Shown here: piece after piece, positions 52,405-58,509 of the stretch
Position numbering within the stretch: the first letter of the stretch is position 1
How the letters are laid out: each line of letters begins with the position of its first letter
Assembly: GCF_002119685.1 (NCBI RefSeq)
Contig: NZ_CP021108.1
Coordinates: 5,394,001 to 5,458,000 of the forward strand
Source of the DNA: Bordetella genomosp. 8
GTDB lineage: Bacteria; Pseudomonadota; Gammaproteobacteria; Burkholderiales; Burkholderiaceae_B
DNA: 64,000 nucleotides
Direction of reading: 5' to 3'
The notes under the pieces: generated by a model
Seen by the model: the letters and a program-made list of their open reading frames with translations, nothing else
What the model was told of the DNA's origin: nothing
The model's database searches: none
Program-made: the position numbers and the translations under genes

Positions 52405-52757
52405 CTATCACCGCCCGCCACGATTGGGCTACCGCCCTGCGCGAAGCCGGCGCGGTAGCCGCCGAGGGTATGAAGCGCGGTACGTACCAGGGTGAAACGC
52501 TGAACTCCGAAACACCCAGCGCTTTCTTCTCCCGCATCACATCGAACCGTTGGGCGATGCTCGCCGAGCTACAGGGCGCTGGCAACGTCGGCGTGCGCGA
52601 ACTTGCTCGCCGTCTAGGCCGTGACGTGAAGCGTGTGCACGATGACGCTACCGCGTTGGTCGAACTGGGACTGATCGAACGTTCGGAAACCGGCGCATTG
52701 TCATGCCCGTACGCGGATATCCACGTCGGTATGCATGTCTCTAGGCTTGCGGCATAG
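52389..52757 (+). CDS. TumA-like HTH protein (HVO_A0114 family)
   Basis: A 122-residue protein with a winged helix-turn-helix (SNRWAMLAELQGAGNVGVRELARRLGRDVKRVHDDATALVELGLIERSETG). This family is the antitoxin of TumE/TumA (DUF6516) systems. TTG 52389 is the best start: GAGG lies eight bases upstream and no ATG fits. It overlaps the restored BrnA-like frame by 16 bases. No TumE-like toxin gene is visible on either side, so it appears to be an orphan. Confidence 0.75.
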   Translation: MERKLTITARHDWATALREAGAVAAEGMKRGTYQGETLNSETPSAFFSRITSNRWAMLAELQGAGNVGVRELARRLGRDVKRVHDDATALVELGLIERSETGALSCPYADIHVGMHVSRLAA

Positions 52758-52809
52758 AACGAGAACCAGAAATTAAAAATTCGCTAAGTTATTGATTTTA
52801 CTCGAGTTA

Positions 52810-52834
52810 TTGGCGGACAGAGGGGGATTCGAAC
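52810..52834. repeat. Left att site: 25-bp copy of the tRNA-Ser 3' end
   Basis: Identical to 57514-57538, which is the 3' end of the intact tRNA gene including the CCA. Identity breaks at the next base. It is the expected duplicate left by site-specific integration. Confidence 0.82.
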
Positions 52835-52886
52835 ACCGAGCGGAAGCCCTCGTACTTCCTGGGATCTGCCAATTCGTAGGATAAAT

Positions 52887-52906
52887 ATAACAACAAATAT
52901 AACAAC
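52887..52906 (+). repeat. Paired ATAACAAC repeats at the left island end
   Basis: ATAACAAC occurs at 52887-52894 and 52899-52906, with 12-base phasing. The right end has the same pair in the same phase and orientation at 57382-57401. Matching repeats inside both ends resemble arm-type binding sites of a tyrosine integrase. Confidence 0.72.
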
Positions 52907-53052
52907 GCTTGGTGACGCTTTTCTGCGATCGGACGGCGCGATTCGAGCGTTCACCGGCCCCAAGCCGGCCGCTGCCACAACTTGCAAGGGGTCCGCGACC
53001 GCCCGTCTTTACGGGGCGACGCGGAGATGAGCTCATGCGACCACCGCCACCG

Positions 53053-53106
53053 CGCGCCTAGAACGGCGCGGTTCCTATGGCCACGCCTGGTGCCTATCCG
53101 TATAAT
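53053..53106 (+). promoter_or_regulatory. Promoter of the methyltransferase gene, apparently leaderless
   Basis: TATAAT at 53101-53106 is a perfect -10 with TGGCCA (four of six) as -35 at 53078-53083 and 17-base spacing. The expected start is about 53113-53115, directly at the ATG, so the mRNA should have no leader. An inverted repeat CGCGCC-N6-GGCGCG at 53053-53070 lies just upstream of the -35 and could be an operator. Confidence 0.66.
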
Positions 53107-53114
53107 TCGGGCCC

Positions 53115-54110
53115 ATGACAACGGTTGCGCCTCTTCCTCGATCTCGATCTAGCTATCGTCGCAAGCGTCCGACGGCCGTCTCCCTCTTCTCAGGGTGTGG
53201 CGGGTCAGACGCCGGCATCATCAATGCCGGGTTCGACGTTCTGATGGCAAATGACATCATCCCCTATGCCAGGGACGTTTACCTCGCAAATCATCCCACC
53301 ACCGATTACGTGCTCGGGGACATCCGGAAGGTTCAGTCGTTCCCTCAGGCGGACCTCTTAGTTGGCTGTTACCCGTGTCAAGGTTTCAGCCAAGGCGGTG
53401 TTCGGGATCCTGGCCGGTCCATCAACTACCTCTATCTCGAATTCCGCCGGGCGCTAGCCGCAATTCGCCCGAAGGCGTTCATCGTCGAAAACGTGTCGGG
53501 AATGGTTCGGGAGAACTTCAGGCACCTGCTCGAAGACCAGTTACGCGTCTTCCGCCTGTGCGGCTATCGCGTCACGCATAGCGTGCTGAACGCGGCAGAT
53601 TATGGTGTGCCGCAGGAACGGCGCCGTATCTTTATCGTCGGCATCAGGTCGGATTTTGGCCTGAAGTATTCTTTCCCGACCGAAAGCCATGGTCAAGGTC
53701 GGCCACATGCCACCAAGACCATAGGCGACGCACTGGCCGGCCTACCCCTTTGGCCGGAAGGTGAGTTCTATGCGAGGAGCTTTCATTGGTACTACCTCAG
53801 CCGAGACCGGCGGCGCGACTGGCTAGAACCGTCGAAGACGATAGTTAGCAATCCAAGACATATGCCGCTGCATCCGATCAGCCCGAAACTTATAAAAAGA
53901 GAGCACAACGTCTGGGAGTTTGAATCGGATGCTCCAGCTCGTCGTTTTTCGTATAGAGAGGCTGCTTGCCTGCAGGGCTTTTCAAAAGACTTGATATTTC
54001 CGGACACTGGGGTGGGGACCCTGGATATGCGGTACAAGGTCATCGGTAATGCCGTCCCGCCGCCGTTGTTTCACGCGGTCGCCGCGAATTTGCCTGACAT
54101 CTGGGACTAG
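53115..54110 (+). CDS. DNA (cytosine-5-)-methyltransferase
   Basis: A 331-residue C5-cytosine methyltransferase with all core motifs: I (SLFSGCGGSDAGI), IV with the catalytic Cys (GCYPCQGFSQGG), VI (VENVSGM), VIII (QERRRIFIVG) and X (YKVIGNAVPPPL). The target-recognition region, around LSRDRRRDWLEPSKTIVSNPRHMPLHP, is short, so one short site is expected. The -10 element lies only eight bases before the ATG. It converges on the two-gene minus-strand operon with stops two bases apart, as in many restriction-modification loci. Confidence 0.93.
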   Translation: MTTVAPLPRSRSSYRRKRPTAVSLFSGCGGSDAGIINAGFDVLMANDIIPYARDVYLANHPTTDYVLGDIRKVQSFPQADLLVGCYPCQGFSQGGVRDPGRSINYLYLEFRRALAAIRPKAFIVENVSGMVRENFRHLLEDQLRVFRLCGYRVTHSVLNAADYGVPQERRRIFIVGIRSDFGLKYSFPTESHGQGRPHATKTIGDALAGLPLWPEGEFYARSFHWYYLSRDRRRDWLEPSKTIVSNPRHMPLHPISPKLIKREHNVWEFESDAPARRFSYREAACLQGFSKDLIFPDTGVGTLDMRYKVIGNAVPPPLFHAVAANLPDIWD

Positions 54111-54111
54111 C

Positions 54112-55083
54112 TCAGCGTTTGGCTTCTAAAACTATCTGAGTCATTCTCCCAAGCGCCGCCCCATGTGTGTGACTGAAGTAGTCTCTATGGTTGGCGTTCT
54201 CGGCGATCCTTGTGAGCCGCAACCGATCTAGCGTGAGGCCGGCCCTATCAGTCAAGCTCGAGAACACGGCCGTTGCGCTGATCGGAAAAGGAACAGCAAA
54301 GGCGCGGATTGGAGGGACGAAGCTGAGTCGACTCAACCAGCGGCGGATTCGTACCAAAGCGCTATCGATATCCTGATCTTTCTCATGCCAGTCAGTGTCG
54401 CCGCACGCGCACTGACCGACGACAAATAGCGCGCCGCTACGTTCGTCCAAACGCTTCCAGACAACGAAGTCGAGTCCTTCGTCTTTGACATGTTCGAGGT
54501 CGGGCAAAGCCTCGGGTTGAGGATGCCACACCCATTCTCCTGTAGAGGCGTTAAGACGGCGCATCCCGTCCTCAAAGCCGGCGCTGGATTTTGGATGCTC
54601 GATCGTCGGGGCTCCCGTACGCAGAAAGTCCGCATCGTCACCTAGGAACGCCCGCACCGAGTCGGCAGCAAGCACCTCGAAGTACCGCACCAGCTCGACG
54701 TACGGGTGGGCCGTTATGCTTGGCGCTTGGCTTATCGCGAGGCAATATTCATAAACACCGGTGGTGCTCGCTGAATATTTGAGAGTGTTACCCTCCAACG
54801 AGAAGGGATACATGTCACCCAGCCAATGTATCCGCCTCTCAATTTCCTCCAGTGTTTCGCCCATTAGCTCTTCCAGTTGGAAGTCCCGGTCGACTTGGGC
54901 TCTGAGTGGATCTTCTACCGCGTCGTCGATATCGTCTTCGAACGCCTCGGCAATGCGTTCGTCTAACACCCCCACAGTAGTCGACACTACGGACTCAATG
55001 AGAGCGGCCATCTCAGCCTGGTCGGCGTTCTGTACGGCCTTTGTCAGCTGCCTCCTCGCAGCCCAGCCGAAGTTGTCAATCAT
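54112..55083 (-). CDS. Possible PD-(D/E)XK-fold protein partnered with the ParB-like gene
   Basis: A 323-residue protein with no family recognised with certainty. The N-terminal half is acidic and helical. In the middle, DEGLDFVVWKRLDERSGALFVVGQCACG (Asp205, Gln224) has the strand-strand pattern of PD-(D/E)XK nucleases in which the second acidic residue is replaced by Gln; the Lys position is not clear. Cys225 and Cys227 are notable. The start at ATG 55083 overlaps the ParB-like stop by eight bases (ATGATTGA), so the two proteins are translationally coupled. A restriction-endonuclease role is inferred. Confidence 0.7.
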   Translation of the reverse strand: MIDNFGWAARRQLTKAVQNADQAEMAALIESVVSTTVGVLDERIAEAFEDDIDDAVEDPLRAQVDRDFQLEELMGETLEEIERRIHWLGDMYPFSLEGNTLKYSASTTGVYEYCLAISQAPSITAHPYVELVRYFEVLAADSVRAFLGDDADFLRTGAPTIEHPKSSAGFEDGMRRLNASTGEWVWHPQPEALPDLEHVKDEGLDFVVWKRLDERSGALFVVGQCACGDTDWHEKDQDIDSALVRIRRWLSRLSFVPPIRAFAVPFPISATAVFSSLTDRAGLTLDRLRLTRIAENANHRDYFSHTHGAALGRMTQIVLEAKR

Positions 55084-56242
55084 CGGCATCCTCGTCTTCA
55101 AGTACTGCCGTCAATGTTTTGATCGCGGTGCTGGTGGACTTTCGGATATCGCGCACGATATCGATGAGCTCTTCCGCCTCCTGCTCCAGCACCTTTCGTT
55201 CACCCAAGATAGAGTTAACGGTACGAAGGTGCTGCCTGGCCTCGACTAACAACGAGGTAAGGCGGTCGACTGCCGGGCGGCTGAGGTCCTCGATTTGGTC
55301 AACCGAATATCCCTGTCGCAAGAGCTCACGCCGCTCCGGGACATTCAGGGAATATGCAAGCTTCCCTATCTCGCGCGAGTCCACCACCCTTGCGGGGATC
55401 TGCGCCTTCTTATCCCCGAACATATAGGCTAGGGCCAGCGCGGCATCAGGCTCCTTCCCTTGGGGTATGGGATTCTCGTCCGTGCTATATGATTCCAATT
55501 GGAGCCAGGTGCGGACACCCGAATACTGCAAGAGCGTATACACCCAAGAAAATGGGTACGACACATTGCTACCACGCCCACGCTTGGTGCTTGATGAGGG
55601 GTCAAATAACGCGCTTCTCTCAAGCTGCTTGACGAAGTTGTATCCCTCCAACAGCTTTGCGATGGTTTGGCTCTTGTCCCCCGTCAGATCTGCGATCTCC
55701 GACAACGTCAGATCGTCCGATTTAACGACGCGGGATACCCAGGCCGCCTTAGCAAATGAATCCCAGGGCTGAGACGAAACGATATGTCGCACACCGAGAT
55801 ACGCGGTGAGGCTCTTTGACTCAGACCGATCAAACGAAATCGTAGGAATCTCGCGCTTAGGTGACCAAGCCTCACCCTTCACCAGCTTTGCGATGTTGTC
55901 TCGCCGTTTATTTTGATTCCTAGCTCTGGGGTCGCTTGCAAGTATCAGGCAGGCAGCCAAGCGCCGATTGCCTTCCTTGACCGTGTAAGTCTCATCACCG
56001 TTATCCTCAACGACCAAAGGCTCGGCTTCGAAGTAGCCGTTAATCGCCAATGAACTTATGACGTCCTCAACGCCAAAGTTCGTGACGATCCAATCCAATA
56101 CCTCCTGTTGGTTTCGGAATCCTTCGTCCACGCCTCCGAAGCGAGGGTTGTATTCATCCAATAACAAACGGCTCAGCGGAACCTTGAGGTTCTGTCCACG
56201 TTCTGGGACCTTCGGAGAATTCACTTTTTTGCGTGCGACCAT
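55076..56242 (-). CDS. ParB/Srx-domain protein
   Basis: A 388-residue protein. Residues about 20-100 form a ParB/sulfiredoxin-like domain: VPLSRLLLDEYNPRF and the nucleotide-site motif EGNRRLAA (Glu90-Arg94). A KorB-like helix-turn-helix follows (LTLSEIADLTGDKSQTIAKLLEGY). The C terminus is a likely coiled coil (ERKVLEQEAEELIDIVRDIRKS). It is not linked to a ParA gene or an origin, so partitioning is unlikely. ParB/Srx domains can hydrolyse CTP or ATP or act as nucleases. With the coupled downstream gene and the methyltransferase it probably forms one system. Confidence 0.82.
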   Translation of the reverse strand: MVARKKVNSPKVPERGQNLKVPLSRLLLDEYNPRFGGVDEGFRNQQEVLDWIVTNFGVEDVISSLAINGYFEAEPLVVEDNGDETYTVKEGNRRLAACLILASDPRARNQNKRRDNIAKLVKGEAWSPKREIPTISFDRSESKSLTAYLGVRHIVSSQPWDSFAKAAWVSRVVKSDDLTLSEIADLTGDKSQTIAKLLEGYNFVKQLERSALFDPSSSTKRGRGSNVSYPFSWVYTLLQYSGVRTWLQLESYSTDENPIPQGKEPDAALALAYMFGDKKAQIPARVVDSREIGKLAYSLNVPERRELLRQGYSVDQIEDLSRPAVDRLTSLLVEARQHLRTVNSILGERKVLEQEAEELIDIVRDIRKSTSTAIKTLTAVLEDEDADD

Positions 56243-56625
56243 TGGCACAAATCCATAGGGGAGCGTGAGTGACAGCTGCCCGACTGCAGGGAGGCAACCG
56301 AGTGTAGACGCGGTGAGGACCGGGCTATCCCACCAAAAACGGGCAAATGCCGCGTCATTTTGCGTCATCTAGCTTGGCCCAAATATCTTACCGGACTCGA
56401 CGTCGCCGTTGCCGAACCTACGGGCGCGCCAGTGCGTCGAAAGCGACCCATTTAGCGGGCGGGCGAGGTGGGGGGATGACCGCGCGCGCCGGGCCCGGCC
56501 CGGCCGTGGTACGCCTGCGGCGGCGCCGGCGGGCGGCGAGGCCCCTCCGGCCGCGCTACAGGCCCGCTGGCGCGCGATCGACGCGCTACGATGGGTAAGG
56601 AGACCCAGACACCCAGGAGCGCGCC
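56243..56625. other. Gene-free stretch with a direct repeat upstream of the ParB-like operon
   Basis: No coding region is supported. GCGTCAT occurs twice in direct orientation, three bases apart (56352-56358 and 56362-56368), about 110 bases before the ParB-like ATG, and may be an operator. The right half is very GC-rich and precedes the SRAP gene; no clear promoter is seen. Confidence 0.5.
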
Positions 56626-57385
56626 ATGTGTGGCCGTATCGTGCAGAAGCGAAACCGCGACGACTACCTCGAAGGGCTGATTCGGGCGCCGCGGGCTGAC
56701 GCACTATTCCCGCCTGCCCCTGCCGGGCCGCGCTACAACATCCCGCCAGGCAGCCGGCCCCTGGCGCTGCACCAGTTCGACGGGCATTTGCAGTTCGAGC
56801 GCATTTTCTGGGGATACAAGCCCGCCAACTGGCGCAAGCCGGCGATCAGCAACGCCAAGATCGAGACCATCGTCGCCGGCCGGTGGCCGTGGGCGTGGCT
56901 GATGAAGCAGAACGGGCGGACGATTGTTCCGGCGGACGGCTGGTACGAATGGAAGTGGTTGACCGACGATCCGAAGGGGCCGAAGCAGCCGTACTACATC
57001 CACCACGCCAACGAAGAGCCGTTATTCTTCGCCGTGCTCTGCGACTGGCGGCCGGGCCGGGAGCATGGGAAAGTGAGTGGCATGGTCATCGTCACGCACA
57101 ACAGCAGGGGCGGTATGGTGGACCTCCACGACCGGCCTGGTCGCGCTGCGGCCGGATCTGGCAACGGAGTGGCTGGGGCCGACCACCACGCCAGAGCGAG
57201 CACGCGAGATCCTGGGGCGCCGCTTGCGGGAAACCCAGTTCACCTGGCACAAGGTGCGGCGAGCTTATACGCGCGGTCTCGCGCCTTTGCATTGCGGATC
57301 TGCAGGTCGCTCAGCTTCGCCAGGGCTCCCATGTAGCACTCCTGTTGTTATTTTTCCGGCCAACGGCCACCAGACCGAAAGATAA
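56626..57385 (+). pseudogene. SRAP (HMCES/YedK) gene broken by a frameshift
   Basis: The first frame encodes a good SRAP domain with Cys2, Asn38 (RYNIP), Asn75 (SNAKIE), Glu107 (PADGWYEW) and His167 (LHDR), all residues used to trap abasic DNA. Right after HDR (about base 57131) the frame is lost; the expected continuation VALRPDLATEWLGPTTTPERAREIL is found in the next frame, running to a stop at 57385. A two-base loss or one-base gain explains it. The full protein would be about 230-250 residues. Unless frameshifting is programmed, the product lacks its C-terminal part. Confidence 0.75.
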
Positions 57386-57401
57386 CAACAAAAATAACAA
57401 C
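57344..57401. repeat. ATAACAAC repeats and inverted copy at the right island end
   Basis: ATAACAAC occurs at 57382-57389 and 57394-57401 in the same phase as at the left end. GTTGTTATTTTT at 57344-57355 is the exact inverted complement of 57390-57401. The cluster fits integrase or excisionase binding sites near the right att site. Confidence 0.7.
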
Positions 57402-57449
57402 AAGTGAAGGGGTCACAACGGGGCAACGTGAGGCAACGCGGGGCAAACA

Positions 57450-57482
57450 AAAACCCGCAGAAACACTGTTCATGCGGGTTTT
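57450..57482. terminator. Bidirectional Rho-independent terminator next to tRNA-Ser
   Basis: AAAACCCGCA (57450-57459) pairs perfectly with TGCGGGTTTT (57473-57482), with a 13-base loop and A- and T-rich ends on both sides. It lies 32 bases beyond the 3' end of the tRNA gene, so it probably terminates tRNA transcription and also shields it from the island. Confidence 0.78.
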
Positions 57483-57514
57483 GGGGCAACGCGGGGCAAC
57501 CTGAGTAATATTCT

Positions 57515-57605
57515 TGGCGGACAGAGGGGGATTCGAACCCCCGATACGCTTTTGACGTATACACGCTTTCCAGGCGTGCGCCTTCAACCGCTCGGCCACC
57601 TGTCC
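57515..57605 (-). tRNA. tRNA-Ser(GGA)
   Basis: Read on the minus strand, a 91-base tRNA with a seven-base acceptor stem (GGACAGG with TCTGTCC, one wobble), anticodon loop CTGGAAA (anticodon GGA) in the stem CACGC/GCGTG, a long class II variable arm, T-loop GGTTCGAATCC and an encoded CCA. The long variable arm and anticodon identify serine. It is the integration target of the island; the 3' end is intact. Confidence 0.95.
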
Positions 57606-57726
57606 TGATCCGGTACTGCTTCGGGGCGCTGCGACAGCACGGGCACCCCTGATCTTGGTTGCCGTTTCGAAAAACTTCGCAAAACGGCAATCCGCGATTC
57701 TAGCAGACTCCCGGGCCGGCTGTCTT

Positions 57727-57762
57727 GCGGGCCGGGCGGGCCGGGCGGGCCGGGTGGGCCTC
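57727..57762. repeat. 9-bp tandem repeat between tRNA-Ser and the isochorismatase-like gene
   Basis: GCGGGCCGG is repeated three times without change and once degenerately. It is fully G+C and partly self-complementary. It lies in the non-coding gap; no function is evident. Confidence 0.75.
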
Positions 57763-57799
57763 GCGGGCCGCGTCCGGAGCCCAGGACAACCCCGCCCCT

Positions 57800-58393
57800 T
57801 CAGGGCCGCCCGAACACCACCGTCTCGCTGGATTCCACCTTGCAGAACCGCCCAATGCTGCCCATGGAATTGGCGTGCTCCTGCGCGCTATGCGCCGCGC
57901 AGAGATCCTCCAGCACGATCATTTCATAGTCCCGATCATGCCCATCGCGCACGGCGGCCTGCACGACCGCCTGCGTCGACACCCCCGAACAATAGATCCG
58001 CTGGATGTTCTGCGCGCGGAGCTGCGCTTCCAGCGTGGTCGAATAGAACGGGCTGATACGATGCTTCACGACCTGCACGTCGCCGACCCGCTGTTCAAGG
58101 TCGGGGTGAATCTCCGTCCCCCAGCTACCCAGCTTGAACAACCCAAGCTGCGGCGCCGCCGAGAACACCTGCGAGCCTTCCGGGCATTCCGGATAGCCTT
58201 CGGAAAAGCCGACCCGCACGAAACCCACGGCGATGCCGGCGGCGCGCGCCTTGGCGATGGCCTTGGCGGTCTTGGCGACCAGTTGCCGCCCCTGCACCTG
58301 CTCCGCCAGGGGCCCCTTGCCATTCGGGCCGTCCGCGTGGACCAGATCGTTCTGCATGTCCAGAACGAGAAAGATGGAAGTCGGTTGTCGCAT
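57800..58393 (-). CDS. Isochorismatase-fold protein lacking the catalytic Cys
   Basis: A 197-residue protein of the isochorismatase fold. Asp12 (LVLDMQNDL) and Lys110 (VVKHRISPFYST) of the triad are present, but the Cys loop reads CSGVSTQAVVQAAVRD, placing Val143 where the nucleophilic Cys normally lies. Cys-less members such as EntB and PhzD hydrolyse vinyl ethers instead of amides, although those have Gly there. GAGGA precedes ATG 58393. It follows the peptide-transport operon on the opposite side of its last gene, 116 bases away. Confidence 0.85.
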   Translation of the reverse strand: MRQPTSIFLVLDMQNDLVHADGPNGKGPLAEQVQGRQLVAKTAKAIAKARAAGIAVGFVRVGFSEGYPECPEGSQVFSAAPQLGLFKLGSWGTEIHPDLEQRVGDVQVVKHRISPFYSTTLEAQLRAQNIQRIYCSGVSTQAVVQAAVRDGHDRDYEMIVLEDLCAAHSAQEHANSMGSIGRFCKVESSETVVFGRP

Positions 58394-58509
58394 GGCGCTG
58401 TCCTCAATTCAACTCAAACAAGAATCGACAGTACGCGGACGGCCGGGTTCCTCCCGACCTGCAACACAGGCGTTAAAACAAAACGCCGGGAAAAGAAGCA
58501 AAGCGCCCG

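Larger units (their letters stand above)
52758..53114. other. Left island boundary and methyltransferase promoter region, no genes
   Basis: This stretch holds the partial tRNA-Ser copy, a pair of ATAACAAC repeats, a short inverted repeat and the promoter of the methyltransferase gene, described separately. No coding region is supported. Confidence 0.7.
52810..57538. mobile_element. Small genomic island at tRNA-Ser(GGA), without visible integrase
   Basis: The island is bounded by a 25-base perfect direct repeat of the tRNA 3' end (52810-52834 and 57514-57538). It holds a cytosine methyltransferase, a possible PD-(D/E)XK protein, a ParB/Srx protein and a broken SRAP gene. By eye the first three genes look less GC-rich than the flanks. 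Integration at a tRNA 3' end is typical of tyrosine-recombinase elements. No integrase gene is seen, so the element is probably a remnant or needs an integrase from elsewhere. Confidence 0.72.

Noticed and set aside
52142..52757. A complete BrnT/BrnA or TumE/TumA toxin-antitoxin system
   Set aside because: Only antitoxin-like genes are seen. No frame upstream or downstream encodes a toxin-sized protein with BrnT or TumE features.
52780..52870. A second tRNA-Ser gene at the left island end
   Set aside because: Only the 25 bases of the 3' end match. The anticodon arm, D arm and 5' half are missing, so it is an att duplicate and not a functional tRNA.
55076..56242. ParB-like gene as a plasmid or chromosome partition gene
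   Set aside because: There is no ParA, no parS-like site and no replication gene nearby, and the gene is coupled to a nuclease-like protein and faces a methyltransferase. A partition role is unlikely.
57344..57482. CRISPR array suggested by repeated ATAACAAC and GGGGCAAC motifs
   Set aside because: Repeats are short, unevenly spaced and have no spacer-sized unique segments, and no cas genes are present.
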